Shown piece after piece: positions 25,979 through 34,628 of a stretch of DNA of 64,000 bases. The stretch is from NCBI RefSeq assembly GCF_031844705.1, contig NZ_CP134609.1:2728001-2792000 (forward strand), written 5' to 3'. Numbering within the stretch: position 1 is the stretch's first letter; the number at the start of each line of letters is the position of its first letter. The DNA is from Streptomyces sp. ITFR-16 (GTDB lineage: Bacteria > Actinomycetota > Actinomycetes > Streptomycetales > Streptomycetaceae). A model generated the notes under the pieces. It was given only the letters and a program-made list of their open reading frames with translations, made no database searches and was not told the DNA's origin. A program made the translations under genes and the position numbers.

Positions 25979-26291
25979 GCTCGTTCCCCTTCCTGAAACC
26001 AGCTCATCGCAACCGGCGGCCCCATGACAGGCGCTGCCTCACCGGCATCGAACACATTGCTTCCAGGCCATTATCCCGCATCGGAGACCCCGATGACCAA
26101 CATCGCTCTGCATCGCTTGCGCAACGCGCTCGCTCAAAACCACCCAATTCGGCGATCCGACTGCGATACTCCGTCCCCTTCACCCCTCCAACGGGGCGGA
26201 ATTGTTAGACGCAGGTCACATGTTCGCCTCCGCCGAAGTCGGCCATGCTTGCGTGGACACGCTGGTGAACGACACGCAGAGGGGATCGCAC
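25979..26291. promoter_or_regulatory. divergent promoter region
   Basis: This 313-base gap between the DUF3117 and enoyl-CoA hydratase genes is less GC-rich than its surroundings (notably 26085-26210) and holds no gene I can support. It should carry both promoters; TTAGAC near 26204 is a possible -10 box for the hydratase gene. No clear palindrome was found. Confidence 0.5.
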
Positions 26292-27113
26292 ATGGCCGGT
26301 CAGGCAGATCACGAGGACACCGTGCTCCATGAGGTGAGCGACGGACTCGCGACGATCACGATCAACCGCCCCGACGCGATGAACGCCATGAACACCGCGG
26401 CCAAGGTGGCGCTGCGCGACGCCCTGCGGGCCGCCGGCGCCGACCCCGAGGTGCGGGCGGTCCTGCTCACCGCCGCGGGCGGACGGGCCTTCTGCGTCGG
26501 CCAGGACCTCAAGGAGCATCTCGGCAAGCTGTCCGAGGTCCGCGCGTCGGGCGGCGGAAACGCGCTGAGCACCGTGCAGGAGCACTACAACCCCATCGTG
26601 CGGGCCCTCGCGGAGATGCCGAAGCCGGTCGTCGCCGGGATCAACGGTGCCGCCGCCGGCGCGGGTCTCGGCTTCGCGCTCGCCTGCGACTACCGGGTGG
26701 CCGCCGACACCGCCTCGTTCAACACCTCGTTCGCCGGGGTCGCCCTCACGGCCGACTCGGGCGTCTCCTGGACGCTGCCCCGGCTGATCGGCCGGAGCCA
26801 CGCCGCAGACCTGCTGCTCTTCCCGCGCTCGATCTCCGCGCAGGACGCCCATGAGCTGGGCATCGTGAACCGCCTGGTCCCCGCCGCCGACCTCGTAGCC
26901 GAGGCCACCGCCGTGGCCCGCGCGCTGGCCAACGGCCCGACGGTGGCCTACGCGGCGCTCAAGGAGTCGCTCGCCTACGGGGCCGGGCACACCCTTCTGC
27001 AGGCGCTGGAGAAGGAGGACGAACTCCAGACGAGGGCGGGCGCGTCGCAGGACCACGGGATCGCGGTGCAGGCGTTCCTCGACAAGGAGAAGCCGAAGTA
27101 CGTCGGCCGCTAG
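26292..27113 (+). CDS. enoyl-CoA hydratase/isomerase family protein
   Basis: A 273-residue crotonase-fold enzyme. The oxyanion-hole stretches are visible: GRAFCVGQDLKEH near residues 65-77 and GINGAAAGAGLGFALACD near 115-132, with FAGVALTADSG following. Family members hydrate or isomerise acyl-CoA thioesters in beta-oxidation or phenylacetate degradation; the usual second Glu of true hydratases is not obvious (Asp in TADSG), so an isomerase or PaaG-like role is possible. ATG 26292 follows GAGGGG. Confidence 0.87.
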   Translation: MAGQADHEDTVLHEVSDGLATITINRPDAMNAMNTAAKVALRDALRAAGADPEVRAVLLTAAGGRAFCVGQDLKEHLGKLSEVRASGGGNALSTVQEHYNPIVRALAEMPKPVVAGINGAAAGAGLGFALACDYRVAADTASFNTSFAGVALTADSGVSWTLPRLIGRSHAADLLLFPRSISAQDAHELGIVNRLVPAADLVAEATAVARALANGPTVAYAALKESLAYGAGHTLLQALEKEDELQTRAGASQDHGIAVQAFLDKEKPKYVGR

Positions 27114-27162
27114 GGCGGCACGCCCTGGGTCTGCTCCCGATCGGCTCTCGGGTGCGGCCGGC

Positions 27163-27747
27163 CTACGCCTCGGCGCCGCGCGCCACGCAGTCGACGAGGT
27201 GGTCGTCGACCAGTCCGCACGCCTGCATCAGCGCGTAGGCCGTGGTCGGCCCGATGAAGCGCAGTCCGCGCTTCTTGAGCTCCTTGGACAGGGCCGTGGA
27301 CTCCGGGGTGACGGCCGGTACGTCCCCGAGGGTGCGCGGTGCGGGCCGGCTCGCGCGGTCGGGGGCGTACGACCAGATCAGCTCGTCCAGCTCACCGGCG
27401 CTCCAGCCGGCCAGCACCCCGGCGTTGGCGAGGGTGGCGTCGATCTTCGCCCGGTTGCGGATGATGCCCGCGTCGGCGAGGAGGCGCTCCCGGTCGGTGT
27501 CCGTGAACGCCGCCACCGCCGGGATGCTGAACCCGGCGAACGCGGTGCGGAAGCCCTCCCGGCGGCGCAGGATCGTCAGCCAGGACAGCCCGGACTGGAA
27601 CGCCTCCAGGCACAGCCGTTCGAAGAGGGCGTCGTCGCCGTGGAGCGGACGGCCCCACTCGGTGTCGTGGTACGCGAGGTAGTCCTCGGTGGACAGGCCC
27701 CACGGGCAGCGCAGTCCGCCGTCCGGGGCGGGCAGGGCATCGCTCAT
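27163..27747 (-). CDS. tag: DNA-3-methyladenine glycosylase I
   Basis: A 194-residue Tag-type base-excision repair enzyme that removes 3-methyladenine from alkylated DNA. Family marks: RCPWG near the start (a zinc-ligand Cys region), YHDTEWGRPLH, FERLCLEAFQSGLSWLTILRRR and FIGPTTAYALMQACG with the DDHLVDC end. ATG 27747 follows GAGGAG and overlaps the DivIVA-like gene stop (ATGA), so the pair is translationally coupled. The same order exists near Rv1210 in M. tuberculosis. Confidence 0.93.
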   Translation of the reverse strand: MSDALPAPDGGLRCPWGLSTEDYLAYHDTEWGRPLHGDDALFERLCLEAFQSGLSWLTILRRREGFRTAFAGFSIPAVAAFTDTDRERLLADAGIIRNRAKIDATLANAGVLAGWSAGELDELIWSYAPDRASRPAPRTLGDVPAVTPESTALSKELKKRGLRFIGPTTAYALMQACGLVDDHLVDCVARGAEA

Positions 27748-28178
27748 CGGCCGGTCTCCTCGCCGGGGTGCCCCTCGGCGCCCTCGGCGGGACGCGGGGG
27801 GCCTTCCGGTGCGTGCCACCCCTCGTGCGGCTGCTCAGGGCCCGGCTTGAGCAGGCCGGGGCCGCCGGACCGCGTCGCCTGCGCGCCGGCGAGCGCCGAC
27901 TCCAGCTCGGCGATCCGGGCGTCCCGCTCGGCGAGCTCGGCCCCGAGCCGGCCCAGCGCGTCGTCCACGTCGGCCATCCGGTAGCCCCGGGCGGCGACGG
28001 GCAGCCGCAGGGCCTCGACATCCGCCCGGCCGACCGGGCGCGTCGCGGGCAGCGGATCCGTCAGCTGCTCGGGCGCCACGTCCTGCAGGACGGCGCTCTT
28101 CCCTCCACCGACCACCGCCAGGGTGACCGCGGCGACCACGACCACCATCGCGAGCAGCAAGAACCAGAACACGCGCAT
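27744..28178 (-). CDS. membrane-anchored DivIVA-domain protein
   Basis: A 144-residue protein with one N-terminal membrane segment (FWFLLLAMVVVVAAVTLAVV) then a DivIVA-like element (LRLPVAARGYRMADVDDALGRL), a short coiled coil (AELAERDARIAELESALA) and a Pro-rich tail. The DivIVA-type motif binds curved membranes in polar-growth proteins, but this protein is short and its role is unknown. It overlaps the downstream tag gene by four bases. Confidence 0.8.
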   Translation of the reverse strand: MRVFWFLLLAMVVVVAAVTLAVVGGGKSAVLQDVAPEQLTDPLPATRPVGRADVEALRLPVAARGYRMADVDDALGRLGAELAERDARIAELESALAGAQATRSGGPGLLKPGPEQPHEGWHAPEGPPRPAEGAEGHPGEETGR

Positions 28179-28293
28179 CTCCCCGGGAGTGGAATTCGTC
28201 CGGGTCCGATCGTGCCATGCGGCACTGACAGTTAGGGTCGGCAGTCGGTCCCGGCTGGAGATCCGCCGGGGGATTCACAGGGAGAGTCACGGG

Positions 28294-29166
28294 ATGCGAA
28301 GCGGTGCGCTGAGGCTGGGGCGGCGCGAGTTCGGTGCGCACGAGCCGGTGATCATGGCGATCGTGAACCGCACCCCGGACTCGTTCTACGACCAGGGCGC
28401 CACCTTCCAGGACGAGCCCGCGCTCTCCCGGGTCGAGCAGGCGGTGGCCGACGGGGCCGCGATCATCGACATCGGCGGGGTGAAGGCCGGGCCCGGCGAG
28501 GAGGTCTCCGCCGAGGAGGAGGCCCGGCGCACGGTCGGCTTCGTCGCCGAGGTGCGCCGCCGCCACCCGGACGTGGTGATCAGCGTCGACACCTGGCGCC
28601 ACGACGTCGGCGAGGCCGTGTGCGAGGCCGGCGCGGATGTGCTGAACGACGCGTGGGGCGGGGTGGACCCGAAGCTGGCGGAGGTCGCCGCGCGGTACGG
28701 GGCCGGGCTGGTGTGCACGCACGCGGGCGGGGCCGAGCCCCGGACCCGGCCGCACCGGGTGGGGTACGAGGACGTGATGGCCGACATCCTGCAGGTGACC
28801 GCGGGGCTGGCCGAGCGGGCCGTGGAGCTGGGTGTCCGGCCGGACGGCATCATGATCGACCCCGGTCACGACTTCGGGAAGAACACCCGGCACTCGCTGG
28901 AGGCGACGCGCCGCCTCGGGGAGATGGCGGAGACGGGGTGGCCGGTTCTCGTGTCCCTGTCCAACAAGGACTTCGTGGGCGAGACGCTCGACCGGCCGGT
29001 CAGGGAGCGGCTGCTCGGGACGCTGGCGACGACGGCGGTCTCCGCGTGGCTGGGGGCGCGGGTGTACCGGGTGCACGAGGTGGCCGAGACGCGGGATGTG
29101 CTGGACATGGTGGCGTCGATCGCGGGGCACCGGGCGCCGGCGGTGGCCCGGCGCGGGCTGGCGTAG
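28294..29166 (+). CDS. folP: dihydropteroate synthase family protein (FolP2-type)
   Basis: A 290-residue TIM-barrel protein of the DHPS family. Family motifs are present in altered form: NRTPDSFYDQG (instead of NVTPDSFSDGG), a GGVKAGPGEEV loop, DPGHDFGKN, SLSNKDF and YRVHEVAETRD. These variants match the actinobacterial FolP2 group (Rv1207), which was reported not to make dihydropteroate, so folate synthesis is uncertain here. ATG 28294 follows GGGAGAG. Divergent from the DivIVA-like gene. Confidence 0.85.
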   Translation: MRSGALRLGRREFGAHEPVIMAIVNRTPDSFYDQGATFQDEPALSRVEQAVADGAAIIDIGGVKAGPGEEVSAEEEARRTVGFVAEVRRRHPDVVISVDTWRHDVGEAVCEAGADVLNDAWGGVDPKLAEVAARYGAGLVCTHAGGAEPRTRPHRVGYEDVMADILQVTAGLAERAVELGVRPDGIMIDPGHDFGKNTRHSLEATRRLGEMAETGWPVLVSLSNKDFVGETLDRPVRERLLGTLATTAVSAWLGARVYRVHEVAETRDVLDMVASIAGHRAPAVARRGLA

Positions 29167-29187
29167 CCGGGGCGGGGCCTGCCCCGG
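29167..29187. terminator. weak hairpin between convergent genes
   Basis: A 7-bp GC stem (29167-29173 with 29181-29187) directly after the folP-like stop codon; it may end transcription of that gene. Confidence 0.45.
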
Positions 29188-29224
29188 GGCTCCGCTCCGG
29201 ACCCCGCGCCTCAGGCACCGGCGG

Positions 29225-30010
29225 TCAGCGGCCGACCTCCTTCGTCACCAGGGCCACCGCCTCGTCCACGTCGTCCGTGACGTGGAACAGCAGGAGGTCC
29301 TTCGCGGAGGCCTTGCCCTGGGCGATCACCGTGTCGCGGAGCCAGTCCACCAGGCCGCCCCAGTAGGCCGTGCCGAACAGGACGATCGGGAAGCGGGTGA
29401 CCTTGCCCGTCTGGACCAGGGTGAGCGCCTCGAAGAGCTCGTCCAGGGTGCCGAGGCCGCCGGGCAGCACGACGAAGCCCTGGGCGTACTTCACGAACAT
29501 CGTCTTGCGGACGAAGAAGTAGCGGAAGTTGACGCCGATGTCGACATGCGGGTTGAGGCCCGACTCGAAGGGCAGCTCGATGCCGAGGCCGACCGATACG
29601 CCCTTGGCCTCCCGCGCCCCCTTGTTCGCCGCCTCCATCGCTCCGGGCCCGCCGCCGGTGATCACCGCGAAGCCCGCCTCGACGAGCGCCCGGCCGATCC
29701 GTACGCCCGCCTCGTACTCCGGGGTGCCGGCCGCCGTGCGGGCCGAGCCGAAGACGCTGATGGCGCTCGGCAGTTCGGCGAGGGCGCCGAAGCCCTCGAC
29801 GAACTCCGACTGGATGCGCATCACCCGCCAGGGGTCGGTGTGCACCCACTCGGAGTCGCCCTCGGAGTCCAGCAGCCGCTGGTCCGTGGTGCCGGGCTGC
29901 ACCTGGTCCCTGCGGCGCAGCACCGGGCCGAGCCGCTGTTCCTCCGGCCTGACCGCGCCCTCGGGGATCTCCGCACCTTCGGGGATCCGCGCATCCTCGG
30001 GGTTGCCCAT
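29225..30010 (-). CDS. LOG/TIGR00730 family Rossmann-fold protein
   Basis: A 261-residue protein with the LOG signature PGGLGTLDE and the preceding ITGGGPGAMEAANKGA phosphate-binding loop. LOG-family enzymes hydrolyse nucleoside 5'-monophosphates at the N-glycosidic bond and in plants and M. tuberculosis (Rv1205) release cytokinins. The first ~50 residues are an extra acidic/Pro stretch with a short repeat (RIPEGAEIPEGA). ATG 30010 follows GGAGGGAG. It precedes no coupled gene; dapE lies 96 bases upstream on the same strand. Confidence 0.88.
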   Translation of the reverse strand: MGNPEDARIPEGAEIPEGAVRPEEQRLGPVLRRRDQVQPGTTDQRLLDSEGDSEWVHTDPWRVMRIQSEFVEGFGALAELPSAISVFGSARTAAGTPEYEAGVRIGRALVEAGFAVITGGGPGAMEAANKGAREAKGVSVGLGIELPFESGLNPHVDIGVNFRYFFVRKTMFVKYAQGFVVLPGGLGTLDELFEALTLVQTGKVTRFPIVLFGTAYWGGLVDWLRDTVIAQGKASAKDLLLFHVTDDVDEAVALVTKEVGR

Positions 30011-30106
30011 GACCTGCTCCCTCCGCCGACATCCGGGGCGCCCTGCGACGCCCCGTCTCCCGCCAGCGTAGATCGCCGGAGGTTACGGACAGGGGAATGC
30101 GGAGGG

Positions 30107-31186
30107 TCAGATCGTGAGCCAGGAGCGGAGGCGTTCCTCGCACCGGACGATCCGGTCCACCCGGACGTGCTCGTCGCGCTTGTGCGCGAAGACCGGATCG
30201 CCTGGGCCGTAGTTCACCGCGGGGACGCCGAGGGCGCCGAAGCGCGCCACGTCGGTCCAGCCGAACTTGGGCCGGGGGGTGCCGCCGACCGCGTCCATGA
30301 ACGCCTTGGCCGCCGGGTGGGAGAGGCCCGGCATGGCCGCGCCCGAGTGGTCGTCGACGGTGAACTCGGCGACGCCGCAGCCGTCGAAGACCTCGCGGAC
30401 GTGGGCCAGGGCCTCGTCGGGGCCGAGGTCGGGGGCGTAGCGGTAGTTCACGACGACCGTGCAGGCGTCCGGGATGACGTTGTTGGCGACGCCTCCCTCG
30501 ATCCGTACGGCGTTGAGGCCCTCGTGGTACTCGAGGCCGTCGATGACCGGCCGGCGCGGCTCGTAGGCGGCGAGCCGGGCGAGGACCGGGGCGGCGGCGT
30601 GGATCGCGTTGGACCCCATCCAGCTGCGCGCGGAGTGGGCCCGCTCGCCCTCCGTACGGAGGAAGACGCGCAGGGTGCCCTGGCAGCCGCCCTCGACCTC
30701 GGCGTCGGAGCCCTCCAGGAGGATCGCGAAGTCGCCCTCCAGCCAGTCGGGGTGGGCGTCCGCGATGTGGCCGAGGCCGTTGAGGTGGGCGGCGACCTCC
30801 TCGTTGTCGTAGAAGACGAAGGTGAGGTCGCGGTTGGGCTCGGGCACGGTGGCCGCGATCCTCAGCTGGACGGCGACGCCGGACTTCATGTCGGTGGTCC
30901 CGCAGCCCCACAGCAGGCCGTCCGCGTCGAGCCGGGAGGGCACGTTGTCGGCGATCGGCACGGTGTCGATGTGGCCGGCCAGGATGACGCGCTCGCCGCG
31001 GCCCAGGTTCGTCCGCGCGACGACGTTGTTCCCGTGCCGGTCGACGGTCAGGTGCGGCAGGGTCCGCAGCGCCGACTCGATGGCGTCGGCGAGCTCCTTC
31101 TCCTCCCCGCTGACCGAGGGGAAGTCGACGAGCGCGGCGGTGAGGGCGGGCCCGTCCAGGGTGAGGTCAAGCGTGCTTTCGGCCAT
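30107..31186 (-). CDS. dapE: succinyl-diaminopimelate desuccinylase
   Basis: A 359-residue M20-family metallopeptidase-fold enzyme that removes succinate from N-succinyl-LL-diaminopimelate in the lysine/cell-wall pathway. Zn ligands are visible in AGHIDTVP (near residues 79-86), CGTTDMKSG (Asp) and YDNEEV (Glu pair), with a later His. dapC, the preceding step's aminotransferase, is 1.8 kb away, supporting the assignment. TAGGGT (31194-31199, minus strand) ends 7 bases before the ATG, so the message is probably leaderless. Confidence 0.93.
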   Translation of the reverse strand: MAESTLDLTLDGPALTAALVDFPSVSGEEKELADAIESALRTLPHLTVDRHGNNVVARTNLGRGERVILAGHIDTVPIADNVPSRLDADGLLWGCGTTDMKSGVAVQLRIAATVPEPNRDLTFVFYDNEEVAAHLNGLGHIADAHPDWLEGDFAILLEGSDAEVEGGCQGTLRVFLRTEGERAHSARSWMGSNAIHAAAPVLARLAAYEPRRPVIDGLEYHEGLNAVRIEGGVANNVIPDACTVVVNYRYAPDLGPDEALAHVREVFDGCGVAEFTVDDHSGAAMPGLSHPAAKAFMDAVGGTPRPKFGWTDVARFGALGVPAVNYGPGDPVFAHKRDEHVRVDRIVRCEERLRSWLTI

Positions 31187-31221
31187 GGCTACGACCCTAG
31201 TCCCTCGCGTACGGTGGCCCC

Positions 31222-32184
31222 GTGCCCCGGACTGTTCCCGCTGCCCGCCGACGCACCGGCCGCAGCCGTCGCCTGCGTATCACGGCCGCCTTCGCCGTCC
31301 TCGCGGCGCTGGGCGGATATCTGACTGTTCAGTACGTTTCGGGCAGCAGAGGGTCCACCGGGTGCACCGTCCAGTCGGCGGACGGCTCGTCCGGCCGGGG
31401 GCGTACGTACCGGCTCACCCCCGAGCAGGCCTCGAACGCCGCGACGATCTCCGCGGTCGGCACCACCCGGGGGATGCCGGAGCGCGCGGTGACCATCGCG
31501 CTGGCGACGGCGCTCCAGGAGTCGGGGCTGCGCAACATCGAGCACGGCGACCGTGACTCGCTGGGGCTGTTCCAGCAGCGGCCCTCGCAGGGCTGGGGCA
31601 CCGAGAAGGAGATTCTGGACCCGGTCTACTCGGCCGGGAAGTTCTACCAGCGCCTGGCCGAGGTGCCCGGCTATTCGCGGCTCCCCCTGACCGAGGCCGC
31701 GCAGCGCGTCCAGCGCAGCGGCTTCCCGCAGGCGTACGCGAAGCACGAGCCGGACGCGGCGCTGCTGGCCGCCGCGCTGACCGGCCGGACGCCGGGCGCG
31801 CTGGACTGTGTGCCGCCGCGCACCACCGCCGGGACGGGTGACGCGTCCAAGGTCAGGGACGCCCTCGTCCGGGTCTTCGGCAAGGGTGTGCTGCCGGATG
31901 CCGCCGACAGGGCGCGGGAGGCCCCGGCGGCGGGTGCGACGGCTCCCGACGCGCTCGCGGTGCCGGTGCGCCCGGTCCGCCGCTCGGCCGAGGGCGGCGC
32001 GCCGCAGCACGGCTGGGAGCTGGCCCACTGGGCGGTCGCGCAGTCCGAGGCGCTGGGCGTCGAGGAGGTCGCGTACGCGGGCCGGGTGTGGCGGGCGGGC
32101 TCGGGGTGGCGCGACCAGAGCGGAGGAGGCGGGGAAAGCAGAAAATCGGACACCGGCGAGGTCCGAATGCGCCTCGTGCGTTAG
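31222..32184 (+). CDS. membrane-anchored lysozyme-fold-like protein
   Basis: A 320-residue protein with a basic N-terminus and one membrane segment (AFAVLAALGGYLTVQYV). The outer domain contains ALATALQESGLRNIEHG and SLGLFQQRPSQGWG, resembling the catalytic Glu region of transglycosylase/lysozyme folds in actinobacteria; peptidoglycan cleavage is plausible but unproven. Such genes are sometimes mislabelled heavy-metal transporters. TACGGT at 31210-31215 ends 6 bases before GTG 31222 (leaderless). Divergent from dapE with 35 bases between starts. Confidence 0.75.
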   Translation: MPRTVPAARRRTGRSRRLRITAAFAVLAALGGYLTVQYVSGSRGSTGCTVQSADGSSGRGRTYRLTPEQASNAATISAVGTTRGMPERAVTIALATALQESGLRNIEHGDRDSLGLFQQRPSQGWGTEKEILDPVYSAGKFYQRLAEVPGYSRLPLTEAAQRVQRSGFPQAYAKHEPDAALLAAALTGRTPGALDCVPPRTTAGTGDASKVRDALVRVFGKGVLPDAADRAREAPAAGATAPDALAVPVRPVRRSAEGGAPQHGWELAHWAVAQSEALGVEEVAYAGRVWRAGSGWRDQSGGGGESRKSDTGEVRMRLVR

Positions 32185-32470
32185 TGCGTTCCGTCACCCG
32201 TACAGGGGGTCCGCCCCACCTGTGAACGGGCGCCGCGCGGCACCCCGTACACCTTCCTGATATCGCTTCGATTCGCTTGCGGGGCAAGGGAAGTGACGGT
32301 TCGGCGGGCGGCGGCCGAATGTCTTGTCCGCCCGGGTTCCTCCGCTGCGGATTATCTGACGCATTACCCAGTCTTTACGTTGCCCCACCGCAACCTCACC
32401 CGCCCCCACGACGGTTGTCATGGCGTCCGACCCACGGACACCGGATTTCCCACCTCGTCGAAGGAGCATC

Positions 32471-32899
32471 ATGTCCCTCCCCCTGACCCGTCGGATCGCC
32501 CGTACCGCGCTGCTGATCGCGGCGGGTGCGGCCCCCGTGGTCGGTGCGGCCGGCGCCGCAGGTGCCGCGGAGCTCCCGCAGACCCCGGACCTCGGCGGTC
32601 TCACCAGTGTCGAGGGCTCCGGCCTCGGCAAGACGGTCGAAGGCGCGGCCACCCCGGCCGCCGCCACGGCGGCCGAGGCCGGCGGCAAGGTCGTCGGGAC
32701 CACGCTGCCGGTGGCGACCAAGACGCTCGGCGAGGCCGGCGGCAAGGCCGCCCCCGCGGCGAAGAAGACCGTCGGCAAGGCCGCCAAGGGCGACGCCGTC
32801 GACACCCTCGGCAAGACCGCCACGGGCGCCCTGTCCACCGACGCCCTCGGCGCGCTGCCGACGCAGAGCCTGCCCACCAAGGGCCTGTCGCTCGGCTGA
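32471..32899 (+). CDS. secreted Ala/Lys-rich protein
   Basis: A 142-residue exported protein. A signal peptide (RRIARTALLIAAGAAPVVGA, cleavage near AAGAAE) precedes a low-complexity mature part of Ala, Gly, Lys and Thr with loose repeats (EAGGKV, EAGGKA, TLGKT). ATG 32471 follows AAGGAG. No domain is recognised. The 286-base upstream gap has an AT-richer stretch near 32340-32390 likely carrying the promoter. The gene ends 18 bases before a large palindrome. Confidence 0.72.
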   Translation: MSLPLTRRIARTALLIAAGAAPVVGAAGAAGAAELPQTPDLGGLTSVEGSGLGKTVEGAATPAAATAAEAGGKVVGTTLPVATKTLGEAGGKAAPAAKKTVGKAAKGDAVDTLGKTATGALSTDALGALPTQSLPTKGLSLG

Positions 32900-32917
32900 C
32901 CGGCAGCACGGCGCAGT

Positions 32918-32965
32918 CACGCGTGAGGGCCTCGGGAGTGCGCACTCCCGAGGCCCTCACGCGTG
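32918..32965. terminator. 48-bp perfect palindrome, bidirectional terminator
   Basis: A fully self-complementary 48-base sequence (arms 32918-32940 and 32943-32965 with CG between) separates the convergent secreted-protein and dapC genes and ends 10 bases before the dapC stop. As RNA it would form a 22-bp or longer hairpin in either direction. Confidence 0.85.
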
Positions 32966-32975
32966 TGCCGGTGGC

Positions 32976-34070
32976 TCAGCCCAGCCGCTTGACCGCGGCC
33001 GCCACGCGCTCGTCGGTGGCCGTGAACGCCACCCGGACGAAACGGTCGCCCGCCGGGCCGTAGAAGTCCCCGGGCGCCACCAGGATGCCCAGCTCCGCCA
33101 GGTGGGCCACGGTGTCCCAGCAGGGCTCGTCGCGGGTCGCCCACAGGTAGAGGCTCGCCTCGCTGTGCTCGATCCGGAAGCCGCGGGCCTCCAGGGCCGT
33201 GCGCAGGGCTGCGCGCCGGTCCGCGTACCGCGTGCGCTGCTCGGCCACGTGCGTGTCGTCGCCGAGCGCCGCGACGGTCGCCGCCTGGACGGGCGCGGCC
33301 GTCATCATCCCGCCGTGCTTGCGGATCAGCAGCAGCTCGCCGAGCACGGCCGCGTCGCCCGCGATGAACGCGGCGCGGTAGCCGGCGAGGTTGGAGCGCT
33401 TGGAGAGCGAGTGGACGGCGACGACGCCCTCGTACGTACCGCCGCAGACGTCCGGGTGGAGCACGGAGACGGGGTCGGCCTCCCAGCCCAGTTCCAGGTA
33501 GCACTCGTCGCTGAAGACCAGGACGCCGTGCTCGCGCGCCCAGGCGACGATCCGGATCAGCTCCTCCTTGGCGAGGACCCGGCCGGTCGGGTTGGACGGG
33601 GAGTTGAGCCAGAGCAGCTTGAGTCCGGCCGGGTCCAGCTCGGTCGGGTCGTCGTACGCGACGGGCTCGGCGCCGCAGAGCCGGGCGCCCACCTCGTACG
33701 TCGGGTAGGCCAGGCGCGGGTAGGCGACCTTGTCGCCGGCGCCGAGGCCGAGCTGGGTCGGCAGCCAGGCCACCAGCTCCTTGGAGCCGACGACCGGCAG
33801 CACGTTCTCATGGGCCACCGAGACCGCGCCGAGCCTCCGCTCCACCCAGCCGGTGAGCGCGTCGCGCAGCGCGGCGGTCCCCCACACCGTCGGATAGCCG
33901 GGGCTGTCCGCGGCGGCGACGAGCGCCTGCCGGATCAGCTCGGGCACCGGGTCGACGGGCGTACCGACGGACAGGTCCACGATCCCGTCCGGGTGGCTCT
34001 CGGCCGTCGACTTGTAGGGCGCGAGCCTGTCCCAGGGGAAGACCGGGAGGCGGGAGGAGACTGCGGACAC
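32976..34070 (-). CDS. dapC: succinyldiaminopimelate transaminase
   Basis: A 364-residue class I/II PLP aminotransferase. The PLP-Lys motif is SLSKRSNLAGYRAAF, with NSPSNPTGR and FSDECYLELGW also typical. It makes N-succinyl-LL-diaminopimelate in the lysine pathway; dapE follows in the same pathway and is nearby. The start is GTG 34070, behind a modest AGAG; a longer reading from 34130 has unlikely residues. The ferredoxin gene lies upstream on the same strand, the fdxC/dapC order I recall from M. tuberculosis. Confidence 0.9.
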   Translation of the reverse strand: MSAVSSRLPVFPWDRLAPYKSTAESHPDGIVDLSVGTPVDPVPELIRQALVAAADSPGYPTVWGTAALRDALTGWVERRLGAVSVAHENVLPVVGSKELVAWLPTQLGLGAGDKVAYPRLAYPTYEVGARLCGAEPVAYDDPTELDPAGLKLLWLNSPSNPTGRVLAKEELIRIVAWAREHGVLVFSDECYLELGWEADPVSVLHPDVCGGTYEGVVAVHSLSKRSNLAGYRAAFIAGDAAVLGELLLIRKHGGMMTAAPVQAATVAALGDDTHVAEQRTRYADRRAALRTALEARGFRIEHSEASLYLWATRDEPCWDTVAHLAELGILVAPGDFYGPAGDRFVRVAFTATDERVAAAVKRLG

Positions 34071-34132
34071 GGATCTCTGCTTTCTCGTACGGGGTTCACG
34101 CGGGCGGCTGTGCGGGGCCGCGGAAAACACCT

Positions 34133-34165
34133 CGGTCCCGCACGGTGACGAGCCGTACGGGACCG
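34133..34165 (-). terminator. terminator hairpin after ferredoxin gene
   Basis: A 13-bp stem with one mismatch (34133-34145 with 34153-34165), 26 bases beyond the ferredoxin stop and before dapC. Confidence 0.65.
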
Positions 34166-34190
34166 GGGCGACGCACGTGCCGGGACGCTG

Positions 34191-34511
34191 CTACTGGTTC
34201 TGGGGCGGCAGCGCGGCGACGAACGCGTGGTCACGCTCGATCAGACCGAGCTTGGAGGCACCGCCCGGGGACCCGAGGTCGTCGAAGAACTCGACGTTCG
34301 CCTTGTAGTAGTCCTTCCACTCCTCCGGGGTGTCGTCCTCGTAGAAGATGGCTTCCACCGGGCAGACCGGCTCGCAGGCTCCGCAGTCGACGCATTCGTC
34401 CGGGTGGATGTACAAGGACCGCTGGCCCTCGTAGATGCAGTCGACGGGGCACTCTTCGATGCAGGCCTTGTCCTTTACGTCGACACAAGGCTGCGCGATG
34501 ACGTAGGTCAC
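34191..34511 (-). CDS. fdxA: 7Fe ferredoxin
   Basis: A 106-residue ferredoxin with two cluster motifs: CVDVKDKACIEECPVDC (3Fe-4S type spacing) and CVDCGACEPVCP (4Fe-4S). The C-terminal extension (WKDYYKANVEFFDDLG...) is typical of the actinobacterial FdxA/FdxC group. It shuttles electrons in the cytosol. GTG 34511 is preceded by GAGGAGGAAC. It is divergent from the acetyltransferase gene and upstream of dapC. Confidence 0.94.
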   Translation of the reverse strand: MTYVIAQPCVDVKDKACIEECPVDCIYEGQRSLYIHPDECVDCGACEPVCPVEAIFYEDDTPEEWKDYYKANVEFFDDLGSPGGASKLGLIERDHAFVAALPPQNQ

Positions 34512-34628
34512 GCTGTCGTTCCTCCTCGGTAGGGCGTTGGCTCTCGCGCGGGAGCGCGGCGTCGTCGATGCCCGCACCTAGTATCTCCGTTCCCGGGCAC
34601 GATCCGAACAGGAGGGGCGGACAGAGCT

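Noticed and set aside
31222..32184. heavy-metal transporter
   Set aside because: Only one membrane segment and no metal motif; the outer domain resembles a lysozyme-like fold.
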